Source: Xanthomonas maliensis
Lineage (GTDB): Bacteria > Pseudomonadota > Gammaproteobacteria > Xanthomonadales > Xanthomonadaceae
Assembly (NCBI RefSeq): GCF_009192945.1
Contig: NZ_NSET01000055.1
Coordinates: forward strand, 1-64,000
Reading direction: 5' to 3'
DNA length: 64,000 nt
Part shown: in pieces, positions 11,179 to 20,342 of the stretch
Layout of the letters: each line of letters starts with the position of its first letter
Numbering within the stretch: position 1 is the first letter of the stretch
Position numbers and translations under genes: made by a program
Notes under the pieces: model-generated
The model's input: only the letters and a program-made list of their open reading frames with translations
Told to the model about the DNA's origin: nothing
The model's database searches: none

Positions 11179-12417
11179 ATGACGACCCTGTTCCGACGCG
11201 AGGCGATGGACTACCGGCAGCGCAGTCGGCTCGGGCCGGTGGTGCTGCGCCAGCATGGCGCGCTGCGTTGGTGCGTCGGCCTGCTGATGGCGACCGTGAT
11301 CCTGCTGCTGGTCGGATTCTTCCGCCTGGGCTTCGCCCGTAGCGAGACCTTGTATGGCACGCTCGTGCCGGCGGGCGGACTGATCGCCGTCACCACACCG
11401 CAGTCGGGCGTGGTGGTGCAGGTCGGCGCCGTGCAGGGCCAGCGCGTCGCTGCGGGCCAGCTGCTGTTCGTGTTGTCGGCCGAGCATCGCGACGATCGCG
11501 GGCGGCCGACCCAGCGCGCTGCTGCGGTGCTGGCCGAACAGCAGCGCCTGGCCGTCGAGGCGATGGCGCAGCTGCGTGACCAGGGGCGCGTGCAGCAGCA
11601 GGCGGCTGCGCGGGCGCTGGCCGGCCTGCGCGATCGCCTGCAGCAGATCGACGCTGAGCTGGACTTGCTGCGCCATCGGCAGCAGCTGACCCAATCGATC
11701 GAGCAGCGTTACCGCACCGCGCTGACGCGCGGCCTGGTCAGTCAGCAATTCGTCGACGAGAAGCAGGCCGACGTGCTTGACCAGCGCGCGCATACCCTGG
11801 AGCTGCAGCGCGAGCGCATGGCCTTGGCCGATGCGCTTGCGCAGGCCCAGGCCGAAGTGCAGCAATTACCGTCGAGCTTGCGCCAACAATTGGCGGTGGC
11901 CGGTGCCGGCTTGCAGGAGGATCGGCGTGCGGCGATCGAGCAGGCGGCCGCGTCGCGTTGGGAAGTGCGCGCGCCGCGTGCCGGGCGGGTGGCGCTGCGA
12001 CCGCTGCAGATCGGCCAGGCGGTCGCGCAGGGGCAACGCCTGGCCGATCTGCTGCCGACGTCGATGGCGACCGAGGTCGTGTTGTATGCGCCCTCCCGGG
12101 CCGCCGGGCTGATTGGGCCCGGGATGCCGGTGCAACTGCGCTTCGATGCCTTGCCCTACCAGCACTACGGTCAGTTTGCCGGGCGGGTGGTCGAGATCGC
12201 CGCCGCGCCCGAGCCGCCGCGTGTCGATTCCACGTCGGGGAGCGAACCGTTGTACCGCGTGCGGGTGCGCCTGGCCGGGGATGCCGCGCTGCGTGCAGGA
12301 CGCACCGCGGTCCTGCGGCCAGGCATGCGCGTGCAGGGCTCGCTGCCATTGGAATGGCGACGTTTCTCGCAGTGGGCGTTCGAGCCGCTGTCCAGTTTGC
12401 ACGGCACGCTGCGATGA
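11179..12417 (+). CDS. raxA: RaxA, membrane-fusion protein of the RaxX exporter
   Basis: HlyD-type periplasmic adaptor linking the inner-membrane transporter RaxB to a TolC-family outer-membrane channel, which is not encoded here. Of 412 residues, about 26-50 form a single transmembrane anchor (RWCVGLLMATVILLLVGFF). Next come the first half of a lipoyl/barrel-sandwich domain (SGVVVQVGAVQGQRVAAGQL), a long Gln/Leu/Arg-rich coiled-coil hairpin (about 120-260), the second lipoyl half (VRAPRAGRVALRP), and beta-barrel segments to the C-terminus. The ATG at 11179 is the first ATG in frame; its ribosome binding site is weak. The stop overlaps the raxB start (ATGA), suggesting coupled translation. 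Confidence 0.93.
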   Translation: MTTLFRREAMDYRQRSRLGPVVLRQHGALRWCVGLLMATVILLLVGFFRLGFARSETLYGTLVPAGGLIAVTTPQSGVVVQVGAVQGQRVAAGQLLFVLSAEHRDDRGRPTQRAAAVLAEQQRLAVEAMAQLRDQGRVQQQAAARALAGLRDRLQQIDAELDLLRHRQQLTQSIEQRYRTALTRGLVSQQFVDEKQADVLDQRAHTLELQRERMALADALAQAQAEVQQLPSSLRQQLAVAGAGLQEDRRAAIEQAAASRWEVRAPRAGRVALRPLQIGQAVAQGQRLADLLPTSMATEVVLYAPSRAAGLIGPGMPVQLRFDALPYQHYGQFAGRVVEIAAAPEPPRVDSTSGSEPLYRVRVRLAGDAALRAGRTAVLRPGMRVQGSLPLEWRRFSQWAFEPLSSLHGTLR

Positions 12418-14570
12418 GCCGCTGGTGGGCGCAGTTGCGCCGAGCGTCCGGCGTGCGTGCGTTGCCGATGATCCTGCAGGGGCAAGTCGGCGAATGCGGA
12501 TTGGCGGCCATGGCCATGATCGCCCACTATCACGGTTGCCACATCGGCCTGGCCGAACTGCGCCGCCGGTTCCTGCTGTCGCGGCAGGGCACCAACCTGG
12601 CCAATCTGGTCGCGATCGCGCAGGCGCTCGGTCTGCAGGCGCGCGCGTTGCGGCTGGAAATGGAAGCGCTGCCGGAGTTGCAGCTGCCCTGCATCGTGCA
12701 TTGGGATCTCAATCATTTCGTCGTGCTCAAGCGGGTGGGCGCCCGTCGTCTGCAGATCCACGATCCGGCCAGCGGGCCACGGAGCCTGACGCCGGGCGAA
12801 TTCGCTCGCCATTTCTCCGGGATCGCGCTGGAACTCAGCCCGGCCGCGGACTTCCGTCCGCACGCTGCGGCGCCGGCAGTGGCGTTGTCCTCGTTGATCG
12901 GTCGCGTCCACGGACTTGGACGGGCGGTGTGGCAGGTGCTTGCGTTGGCATTCGCGCTCGAGGTGCTCAGCCTGGGGATGCCGTTCCAACTGCAGTGGAT
13001 CGTCGATCAGGCGCTGCCGTCGGCCGACATCGGGTTGATCCATGTCCTTGGCGCCGGGTTCCTGTTGCTGGTGGTCCTGCAATCCTGCATCGCCCTGCTG
13101 CGCGGATGGCTGATCGCCAGCGTGTCGGCCCAGCTCGGCTTTCAATGGATGGGACAGGTGTTCGCGCACCTGCTCGCGCTGCCGTTGGCGTATTTCGAGA
13201 AGCGTCACCTCGGCGGCATCCAGTCGCGCTTCGCCTCGATCGCGCAGGTGCAACGCACCTTGACCACCGGATTCACCCAGACCCTGGTCGATGGCGTGCT
13301 GGTGATCGGCACCCTCGGCCTGATGCTGGTCTACAGCGTCGGCCTCAGCGCGATTACGCTGGTGGCGGTCGCGCTGTATGCGGCGACACGGTGGCTGTGG
13401 CTGCGGCGGATGCGCGAAGCCGCCGCCGAGCAGTTGTTGTGGGATGCGCGCCAGCACACCCACCTGCTGGAGAGCGTGCGTGGCATCCAAGGCGTGCGGC
13501 TGTTCGGTCGCCAGCAGGTGCGGCGCATGGACTGGACCCATCTGCTGGCCGAACAGACCAATGCACAACTGCGCCTGGCGCAGGGCGAGGTCTGGCAGTC
13601 GTCACTCAAGCGCCTGCTGTTCGGATGCGAGCGGGTGCTGGTGATCTGGCTCGCCGCGTTCGCGATCCTGCGCGCAGAGCTTTCGCTGGGCATGCTGCTG
13701 GCCTTCATGGCCTATCGCGAGCAGTTCGCCATGCGCTTGTCCGAGCTGATCGATCGGCTGGTGGAGTTCCGCCTGTTGCGCGTCCATCTGGAGCGGGTGG
13801 CCGATATCGTCCACCAGCCGCGCGAGGAGGCCGATCAGCGCATCGATGCACCGGTCTGGAATGACACCACCATCGAACTGTGCGGCATCGGCTTCCGCTA
13901 CGCCGACGATACCCCAGCGGTGCTCGAAGACGTCAGTGTGCGCATCGCCAGCGGGGAATGCGTGGCCATCACCGGCGCGTCCGGGTGCGGCAAAACCACC
14001 TTGGTCAAGGTGATCCTCGGGCTGCTGAAACCCAGCGCCGGGCACGTGAAGATCGGCGGGCGCCCGCTGAGCGAGGCGGCGTTGACGCACTATCGCGCCA
14101 TCGTCGGCACGGTGATGCAGGACGATCTGCTGTTCACCGGATCGGTCAGCGAAAACATCAGTTTCTTCGACCCGGAGCCGGATCAGGCGCAGATCGAACG
14201 TTGCGCGCGCATCGCCGGCGTGCACCAGGAGGTGGAGCAGATGCCGCTGGGCTACGCCTCGTTGTTGAGCGAGGCGGGCACCGGGTTGTCGGGCGGGCAG
14301 CGGCAGCGCGTCCTGCTGGCGCGCGCGCTGTACAGGTCGCCGCGCATCCTGGTGCTGGACGAGGCCACCAGCCATCTGGACGTCATGAATGAGCAGCGCG
14401 TCAATCGCGCCATCCAGGCCATGCAGGTCACCCGGATCATCGTGGCGCATCGGCGCGAAACCGTGGCCATGGCCGCGCGCGTCATCACCCTGGAACGGGG
14501 ACGGGTGGTGAGCGATCAGCCGATCGCCGATTGGCAGCGGCTGCAGGAGCGCTCCGCTGCAGCCGACTGA
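12414..14570 (+). CDS. raxB: RaxB, peptidase-containing ABC transporter
   Basis: Bacteriocin-type ABC exporter of 718 residues that should cut the RaxX leader at its glycine site and export the mature sulfated peptide. The N-terminal C39 peptidase domain (about 18-140) has the catalytic Cys28 in QGQVGECGLAAMAM, the His in DLNHFVVLKR and the Asp in IHDPASG. A six-helix transmembrane domain follows (about 165-440). The nucleotide-binding domain has Walker A GASGCGKTT, the signature LSGGQRQR and Walker B ILVLDEATSHLD. All catalytic motifs are intact. The start overlaps the raxA stop by 4 nt. Confidence 0.95.
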   Translation: MSRWWAQLRRASGVRALPMILQGQVGECGLAAMAMIAHYHGCHIGLAELRRRFLLSRQGTNLANLVAIAQALGLQARALRLEMEALPELQLPCIVHWDLNHFVVLKRVGARRLQIHDPASGPRSLTPGEFARHFSGIALELSPAADFRPHAAAPAVALSSLIGRVHGLGRAVWQVLALAFALEVLSLGMPFQLQWIVDQALPSADIGLIHVLGAGFLLLVVLQSCIALLRGWLIASVSAQLGFQWMGQVFAHLLALPLAYFEKRHLGGIQSRFASIAQVQRTLTTGFTQTLVDGVLVIGTLGLMLVYSVGLSAITLVAVALYAATRWLWLRRMREAAAEQLLWDARQHTHLLESVRGIQGVRLFGRQQVRRMDWTHLLAEQTNAQLRLAQGEVWQSSLKRLLFGCERVLVIWLAAFAILRAELSLGMLLAFMAYREQFAMRLSELIDRLVEFRLLRVHLERVADIVHQPREEADQRIDAPVWNDTTIELCGIGFRYADDTPAVLEDVSVRIASGECVAITGASGCGKTTLVKVILGLLKPSAGHVKIGGRPLSEAALTHYRAIVGTVMQDDLLFTGSVSENISFFDPEPDQAQIERCARIAGVHQEVEQMPLGYASLLSEAGTGLSGGQRQRVLLARALYRSPRILVLDEATSHLDVMNEQRVNRAIQAMQVTRIIVAHRRETVAMAARVITLERGRVVSDQPIADWQRLQERSAAAD

Positions 14571-14849
14571 TCGCTGGCGTTGGTCCACTGGCGCCGAGCA
14601 CGGCCGGCGCCGTCATTGCCGGATGCGCAGCCGCTCGGCTGGGCAGGATGACCATGCCGTGCTAGGACGAAGCGGGCGCGACGGCGATTGCGTGTCCGCG
14701 TGCCGCGCATGCGCTCCATCGCTGGGCGCATGCGGTGGCAGTTGGCGTAAAGTGTCGGCTTCTTTGCCCCCGTGCCTGCCGCTGCGGTCGTTGGCCTGAG
14801 CGCCGCTGCCGGTGCCAGCGCGTGGGGAGTCCTCCGGATACCGTTGCGC

Positions 14850-16103
14850 ATGACTTCTGCTGTTCCCTCCACCCGTCGCATGGCGCTGCTGCTGGCAGGC
14901 CTGTCGATGTTCGGTCCCTTCTCGATCGACACCATCTTCCCGGCGTTCTCACAGCTGAGTCGTCGGTTGGCGGTGGACGAAGTGGCGATCCAGCAGACCA
15001 TCAGCGTCTACCTGCTCGCCTATGGGCTGATGAGCCTGGCGCACGGGCCGCTATCGGATGCCTGGGGCCGCAAGCGGGTGATCCTGGGCGGGCTGTTGCT
15101 GTTCGTTGCCGGCTCGATTGGCTGCGCGCTGTCGCGCGATCTGCCCACGCTACTGGCCTTTCGCGCGCTGCAGGGCTTGTCGGCCGGGGTCGGGATGATC
15201 GTCGGCCGCGCGGTGATCCGCGACCTGTTCCAGGGCCACGATGCGCAGCGGCTGATGAGCCAGGTGTCGATGATCTTCGGCATCGCCCCGGCCATCGCGC
15301 CGATCATCGGCGGTTGGCTGTTGCTCACCGGTGCTGGCTGGCCGCTGATCTTCTGGTTCCTGACCGGCTTTGCCGTCGTGCTGACGCTGACCACGTTGAT
15401 CTGGCTGCCGGAAACCCACCCGCCGCAGGCGCGCACGGCGCTGCGCCCAGGCCGGCTGTTGCGCGACTACGTGCGGATCGGCTTCAACCCGCGCTTCCAG
15501 CGGCTGGCCGCCGCCGGCGCCTTCAACTTCGCCGGGATCTTCCTCTACATCGCCTCGGCGCCGGTGCTGATCATGGGGCATCTAAAGCTGGGCGAGGGCG
15601 ATTTCGCCTGGTTGTTCGTGCCCACCATCGGCGGCATGACCCTGGGCTCGTTCCTGTCCGGCCGCATGGCCGGGCGCATCGAGCCGGTGCGGCAGATCCG
15701 CATCGGCTTCATCTGCTGCGGGGTGGCCGCAGTGGTCAATCTGGCCTATACGTTCGTGGTGACGCAGATCGCGTTGCCGTGGGCAGTGTTGCCGATCTTC
15801 CTGGCCGGGCTGGGGATGGCATTGATCTTCCCGATCCTGGCGCTGGCGGTGCTGGACATGTACCCGCAGCAGCGGGGTCTGGCGTCGTCGCTGCAGGCGT
15901 TCACGCAGTTGATGACCAATACGCTGGTGGCCGGGGTGCTGTCGCCGCTGCTCAGCACCGACCCCCACCATCTGGCGCTCGGGATGGCCGGTTTTTTTCT
16001 GTTGGGATGGCTATTCTGGCGGTGGGAGCGCCGCAGCGGCCGCCGCCTGCGACGGCAGCAGGCGGCCGAGGCGATGCCGGTCGAGCCGGCCGCCCATCTT
16101 TGA
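14850..16103 (+). CDS. mfsX: MFS drug-efflux transporter (Bcr/CflA type)
   Basis: A 417-residue major-facilitator protein with about 12 membrane helices. The helix 2-3 loop motif GPLSDAWGRKRVIL and the antiporter-like stretch RALQGLSAGVGMIVGRAVIRD place it with the Bcr/CflA drug:H+ antiporters. In published Xanthomonas maps an MFS gene called mfsX borders raxSTAB on this side. It is considered a flanking gene rather than part of the RaxX pathway. The ATG at 14850 precedes a short polar N-terminus and helix 1; another ATG at 14880 is equally possible, as neither has a strong ribosome binding site. The substrate is unknown. Confidence 0.9.
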   Translation: MTSAVPSTRRMALLLAGLSMFGPFSIDTIFPAFSQLSRRLAVDEVAIQQTISVYLLAYGLMSLAHGPLSDAWGRKRVILGGLLLFVAGSIGCALSRDLPTLLAFRALQGLSAGVGMIVGRAVIRDLFQGHDAQRLMSQVSMIFGIAPAIAPIIGGWLLLTGAGWPLIFWFLTGFAVVLTLTTLIWLPETHPPQARTALRPGRLLRDYVRIGFNPRFQRLAAAGAFNFAGIFLYIASAPVLIMGHLKLGEGDFAWLFVPTIGGMTLGSFLSGRMAGRIEPVRQIRIGFICCGVAAVVNLAYTFVVTQIALPWAVLPIFLAGLGMALIFPILALAVLDMYPQQRGLASSLQAFTQLMTNTLVAGVLSPLLSTDPHHLALGMAGFFLLGWLFWRWERRSGRRLRRQQAAEAMPVEPAAHL

Positions 16104-16120
16104 CCTTATCTGGAGCCTGC

Positions 16121-16522
16121 ATGTCCATCGATTCCAAGTTGCGCCGTGATGCCCGCAAGCGGACCGCCGAGCGCGAGCGCAATCAGGCTACCGCACAGGC
16201 CGTGCCGGCCTCGCCGATCGAACCGCATGCGGAATTGCGCGACCAGCAGCGCACGCTGCTGGCCGGTATCGTGCGCCGCGATGGCGAATGGGTGCTGGGC
16301 ATGGACGGCCGCATCGCCGGCGAAAGCACCAGCGCGGCGCAGGTGCTGGCGCTGATCATGCGCGCGGCCGAGCTGCACGAGCGGCAGGGCACGCCGGTGC
16401 GGCTGACCTACTCGGACGCGCTCAAGGACGCCGCCCATGCCGAAGCGCGCGCCGACGGCATGGAGTTCGAGCAGTTCAAGACCCGGTTGAGCGAGCGCAT
16501 CCAGGGCGCCAAGCCCAACTGA
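16121..16522 (+). CDS. conserved hypothetical cytoplasmic protein
   Basis: I do not recognise a family for this 133-residue protein. The first 35 residues are highly charged (SKLRRDARKRTAERERNQ), then a mixed alpha/beta stretch includes LLAGIVRRDGEWVLGMDGRI and VLALIMRAAELHERQ. There is no signal peptide or membrane segment. GGAG 7 nt before the ATG supports the start. It follows the MFS gene by 17 bp and may be cotranscribed. Its stop converges with the M2 peptidase 29 bp away. The basic N-terminus could contact nucleic acid, but that is a guess. Confidence 0.75.
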   Translation: MSIDSKLRRDARKRTAERERNQATAQAVPASPIEPHAELRDQQRTLLAGIVRRDGEWVLGMDGRIAGESTSAAQVLALIMRAAELHERQGTPVRLTYSDALKDAAHAEARADGMEFEQFKTRLSERIQGAKPN

Positions 16523-16551
16523 CGTGGCGCGCTGCCAACCCCGGGGGCGCG

Positions 16552-18579
16552 TCAGTGGGGTGACGGCGAGGGCGACATTGCCGGGGCGGTCGCTGTCGCG
16601 GTGGCGGGTGCGTCGGTTTGCCAGCCGCACATCCGCCCGTGGTTCTGTTCGACCAGCCAGGCATTGATCGGCGCGAAGTATTCCAGCATCGGGCCGGCAT
16701 CCAGGCGATCGCTGCCGGTCAGCTCCTTCAGCGTGGTCTGCCAGGGCTGGCTGGCGCCCCGTTGCAGCATCGACCAGAACTTCTGCCCGGCCTCCTTGTT
16801 GTCGTAGAAGCTGCAGGCATACAGCGGCCCCTGGTGGCCGGCCGCTGCGCACAGGCCCTTGTAGAACTGGAATTGCAGGATGTGTGCCAGGAAGTAGCGC
16901 GTGTAGGGCGTGTTGCCCGGCACGTGGTACTTGGCGCCGGGGTCGAAGAAGCTCTCGTCGCGCGGCTGCACCGGCGCCACGCCCTGGTAGCGCGCCTTCA
17001 ACTCCCACCAGGCCTGGTTGTAGCGCTCCGGCGGGATCGAGCCGTCGAACACCCCCCAGCGCCAACGGTCGATCATCAGGCCGAACGGCAGGAACGCGAT
17101 CTTGCTCAAGGCCATGCGCATCTGCGCATCGATCAAGGCCTCACGGCCGGCCTGCTGTTCGCCGACCATGCCGATCGACTGCAGATATGCCGGCGTCATC
17201 GCCAAGACGATGGTGTCGCCGATCGCTTCGTGGAAGCCGTCGTTGGCACCGCCCTGGAACAGCGGCGGCAACGGGTTGTAGGCCAGGTCGTAATAGACAT
17301 GGCCGAGCTCGTGGTAGATGGTGGTGAAGTCTTCCTCGGTCGGCTTGATGCACATCTTGGTACGCACGTCCGGGCCGATGCCGCGGCTCGCATCCCCGCC
17401 CAGGTTCATGTCCCAGGCGCTGGCATGACAGACCACGTCGCGGTCCAGCGGCTTGATGAACTGCGAGCGCTGCCAATAGCTGTCCGGCAGCTTGGGCATC
17501 CCCAGCGAGGTGTAGAAGTCCTGCGCCCGCTCGGTCATCTGCCGGGCCGTGCGCAGCTGCGCCTCGCGCTCGGCCAGGAAGCGCGCCTCGGCGCCGCCAG
17601 CGCCGCCATTTGCGCGTGCCAGCGCCGCGCTCAGGTTGCCCTGGTACTGCTTTTCCAGCGCAGCGGTGATGTCCAGATCGCCAGCGCGCGGGTAGGGCTC
17701 CAGCAGATCCCACAGATTGCTCCAGTCCTGCTGCCACATATTGCCCATCAGGTGGGCCGGCAGCAGGCCGCCGGGCAATTCGCCCTTGTCCTGGCCGTAC
17801 TGGGCGTCCAGCTTGCCGCGCGCATAGCACTGCAGCTGCGTGTACAGCGGTTTGACCTGCTCCCACAGCCGGTCGGTTTCGCTGGCCAGTTGCGCTGGCG
17901 GCATGTCGTAGCCGCTGCGCCACATCGCGCCGACGTCGGCAAATCCCAGTCCGCGCGCGCCTTCGTTGGCCAGTTCGACGAAGCGTTGGTAGTCCTTGCG
18001 CATCGGTTGCGCGGTGGCGTGCCAGCCTTGCCAGGCATCCAGTTGCGCGGCGTAGTCGCGGCTGCTGGCCAGCACCTGCTCCAGCTCGCCAAGCTGGCGG
18101 CATTGCCGCTGTTCGCCCTCGCCAACGCAATAACGGCCAGCGCCGTAGTCGCCCTCCATCTTGGCGGCGATGCGGGTCAGCTCGGCCAGCTTGGCCGGGT
18201 CGCGCGGTGCCGGCAGCGCGCTCATCAGTTTCAACAACTGCAGCGCGCGCGCGGTATCGGCCGACATCGGCGTGCCGGTGTACTGTTTGGCCTGGGCGAT
18301 CCAGCCGTCGAGCTGGGCCAGGGCCCGCTCGTTGGCCTTGGCCGCCAGCAACTGCGAGTCGTCGCCGATATAGGTGGACGACAGCCATTGCGCGGCGGTG
18401 GTTTCCGGGTACTGCGCCTTGTACTCGGCGCTGATGCGCGCAACGAACTGGTCGGCGCTTTCGCGCGGGGCCGGCCGCTCGGCGGCAGGCTTGGCGGGCG
18501 GCGCCGCATCCCGGCGGCAGGCCGACAGCGACAGCGTCCCGGCGACGGCAACCGCCAGCAACAACAGACGAAGAGGCAC
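16552..18579 (-). CDS. M2-family peptidyl-dipeptidase (ACE-like) lipoprotein
   Basis: Zinc dipeptidyl carboxypeptidase related to angiotensin-converting enzyme, 675 residues. The N-terminus has a lipoprotein signal (LLLAVAVAGTLSLSAC), so it is probably anchored in the outer membrane facing the periplasm. The zinc site is HELGH at residues 423-427, with the downstream Glu ligand in ANDGFHEAIGDT. Further M2 blocks are VCHASAWDMNL, RTKMCIKPTEEDF and KYHVPGNTPYTRYFLAHILQFQFY. A GTG start is preferred because AAGGA lies 7 nt upstream and it exposes the complete signal. It reads in the same direction as eptA, 107 bp downstream of it. Confidence 0.95.
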   Translation of the reverse strand: MPLRLLLLAVAVAGTLSLSACRRDAAPPAKPAAERPAPRESADQFVARISAEYKAQYPETTAAQWLSSTYIGDDSQLLAAKANERALAQLDGWIAQAKQYTGTPMSADTARALQLLKLMSALPAPRDPAKLAELTRIAAKMEGDYGAGRYCVGEGEQRQCRQLGELEQVLASSRDYAAQLDAWQGWHATAQPMRKDYQRFVELANEGARGLGFADVGAMWRSGYDMPPAQLASETDRLWEQVKPLYTQLQCYARGKLDAQYGQDKGELPGGLLPAHLMGNMWQQDWSNLWDLLEPYPRAGDLDITAALEKQYQGNLSAALARANGGAGGAEARFLAEREAQLRTARQMTERAQDFYTSLGMPKLPDSYWQRSQFIKPLDRDVVCHASAWDMNLGGDASRGIGPDVRTKMCIKPTEEDFTTIYHELGHVYYDLAYNPLPPLFQGGANDGFHEAIGDTIVLAMTPAYLQSIGMVGEQQAGREALIDAQMRMALSKIAFLPFGLMIDRWRWGVFDGSIPPERYNQAWWELKARYQGVAPVQPRDESFFDPGAKYHVPGNTPYTRYFLAHILQFQFYKGLCAAAGHQGPLYACSFYDNKEAGQKFWSMLQRGASQPWQTTLKELTGSDRLDAGPMLEYFAPINAWLVEQNHGRMCGWQTDAPATATATAPAMSPSPSPH

Positions 18580-18686
18580 GGGTGGTCCTTGCGGTGAACT
18601 CCGGCGAAGGCTAGAGCGCGCCGGGATTCAGGGCAAGCGCCGCCGCGCAGGGCGCGGCCGCGGAAGCCTGGGCGTCTACTGCCGCG

Positions 18687-20342
18687 TCAGCGGGCGCACT
18701 GCGCGAACAGATCGCGCTCGCGGGCATACACGCTGGTCTTCACCTGCATCAGGCCGAGCACCGAGGGGAACAGCGCATCCTGGTCGGTGTATTGGCCGGC
18801 ACGATGGCGCAGGCAGGCCTCGTCGATGCCGCGGTCCTGCGCGAACTGCGGCGAGAACCACATCACCATCGGTACGTGGGTCTGCTCCTTCGGCGCGATG
18901 GCGTAGGGCACGCCATGCAGGTACAAGCCCTTCTCGCCCAGCGACTCGCCGTGGTCGGACAGGTAGATCATCGCGGTGTCGTAGTCCTGCAGGCCACGCA
19001 AGGTGTGGATGGCCTGATTGAGGAAGTGATCGGTGTAGGTGATCGAGTTGTCGTAGGCGTTGACGATGTCCTGGCGGCTGCAACTGCCCAGGTCGGCGGT
19101 CTTGCAGACCGGCTGGAAGCGTTCGAACTGCGCCGGGTAGCGCTGGAAGTAGCTCGGCCCATGGCTGCCCAGCTGGTGCAGCACCACGACCCGATCGCCG
19201 GGTTTGGCGCGGACCTGCGCGGCCAGGTCGCTGAGCAGGATTTCGTCCATGCAGCGGCCGTCGGCGCACAGGCCAGGGGTGGTGGCATCGTCCAGCTGCT
19301 GCAGCGTCAAGCCTTCGCAGACCCCCTTGCAGCCGGACTGGTTATCGCGCCACAGGGTCGAGATGCCCGCATGTTCCAGCACATGCAGCAGCGACTGGTG
19401 GCCGCGGATCATGTCTTCGTTGTAGTCGCGGCGGCCATACGGCGAGAACATGCAGGGCACCGACACTTCGGTACTGGTGCCGCAGGAATGCATGTCGGGG
19501 AAATTGATCACGCCAGCCTGCGCCAGCTCCGGCGTGGTCTGGCGCGCATAACCGTTCAAGCCCCAGTTCTGCGCGCGTGCGGTCTCGCCGAGCACGATCA
19601 GTAGCAGCCGCGGACGGCTGCCGGTGGCCCGCGGCGTGGCCATCGCGTCGTGCTCGATCGGCTGCTTGGGTGCGCGCTTGATCGGCGAGTCGGACTTGAA
19701 GTTCTGCCGCAGCGCGACGATGTAGTTGATCGGCGTGGCCAGGTAGCGGATTTCGCGGTGGTTGCGCATCAACGCAGAAATGTCCTGGAACGACAGCATG
19801 GTGCCGGCCGCGCCCACCACCGCCACTGCCAGCAGGAAACCGCCACGCAGCAGCAGCGCCTTGCCCACGCTGCGTTGACGCAAGCGGACGCGCCACAGCA
19901 ACGTGGCCGGGATCAGGAAGTAGCCCAGCATCGGCAGGATCAGGCCCGGCGTGAGCAGTTCGCGCGATTCCTTGTGATCGGTATGCAGCACATTGCGCAG
20001 CATGTCCGCATCCAGATACACGTTGTAGCTGTCCATGTAGTGCGCGGCCAGCGCGGTGGTGAACAGCAACAGGGTCAGCAGCGGCTTGGCGTTCCAGCGC
20101 CACACCAGCAAGCCAAGCAGCAGGGCATGCACCGACACCAGCAAGGCCATCAACGAAATGGCAAACCCAATGCTGCCGGGATGTGTGGCCATGGCGGTGC
20201 GCCAGAACAGCTGATTGCACGCCAGGGCGAAAAACAGGCTCGCCAGCAGGACCAGCAGGTCGGTCGACACGGTCGGCCGCATGCTCCAAGTCAGCCCGCG
20301 CGCGGCGTCGCGCCCGCGCGGTTCCGGTATCCAGGTGCTCAT
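18687..20342 (-). CDS. eptA: lipid A phosphoethanolamine transferase
   Basis: EptA/MCR-family enzyme of 551 residues that moves phosphoethanolamine from phosphatidylethanolamine to lipid A phosphates at the outer face of the inner membrane. Residues about 25-190 carry five membrane helices, and the rest is the periplasmic sulfatase-fold domain. Visible motifs are GETARAQNWGLNGY (metal ligand Glu), SCGTSTEVSVPCMFSPYGR with the catalytic Thr near residue 284, and SDHGESLGEKGLYLHG with metal-binding Asp/His. Several Cys can form the usual disulfides. The start overlaps the PAP2 stop (ATGA), indicating coupling. The neighbouring ArnT-like gene and two-component system suggest control of envelope charge and peptide resistance. 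Confidence 0.95.
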   Translation of the reverse strand: MSTWIPEPRGRDAARGLTWSMRPTVSTDLLVLLASLFFALACNQLFWRTAMATHPGSIGFAISLMALLVSVHALLLGLLVWRWNAKPLLTLLLFTTALAAHYMDSYNVYLDADMLRNVLHTDHKESRELLTPGLILPMLGYFLIPATLLWRVRLRQRSVGKALLLRGGFLLAVAVVGAAGTMLSFQDISALMRNHREIRYLATPINYIVALRQNFKSDSPIKRAPKQPIEHDAMATPRATGSRPRLLLIVLGETARAQNWGLNGYARQTTPELAQAGVINFPDMHSCGTSTEVSVPCMFSPYGRRDYNEDMIRGHQSLLHVLEHAGISTLWRDNQSGCKGVCEGLTLQQLDDATTPGLCADGRCMDEILLSDLAAQVRAKPGDRVVVLHQLGSHGPSYFQRYPAQFERFQPVCKTADLGSCSRQDIVNAYDNSITYTDHFLNQAIHTLRGLQDYDTAMIYLSDHGESLGEKGLYLHGVPYAIAPKEQTHVPMVMWFSPQFAQDRGIDEACLRHRAGQYTDQDALFPSVLGLMQVKTSVYARERDLFAQCAR

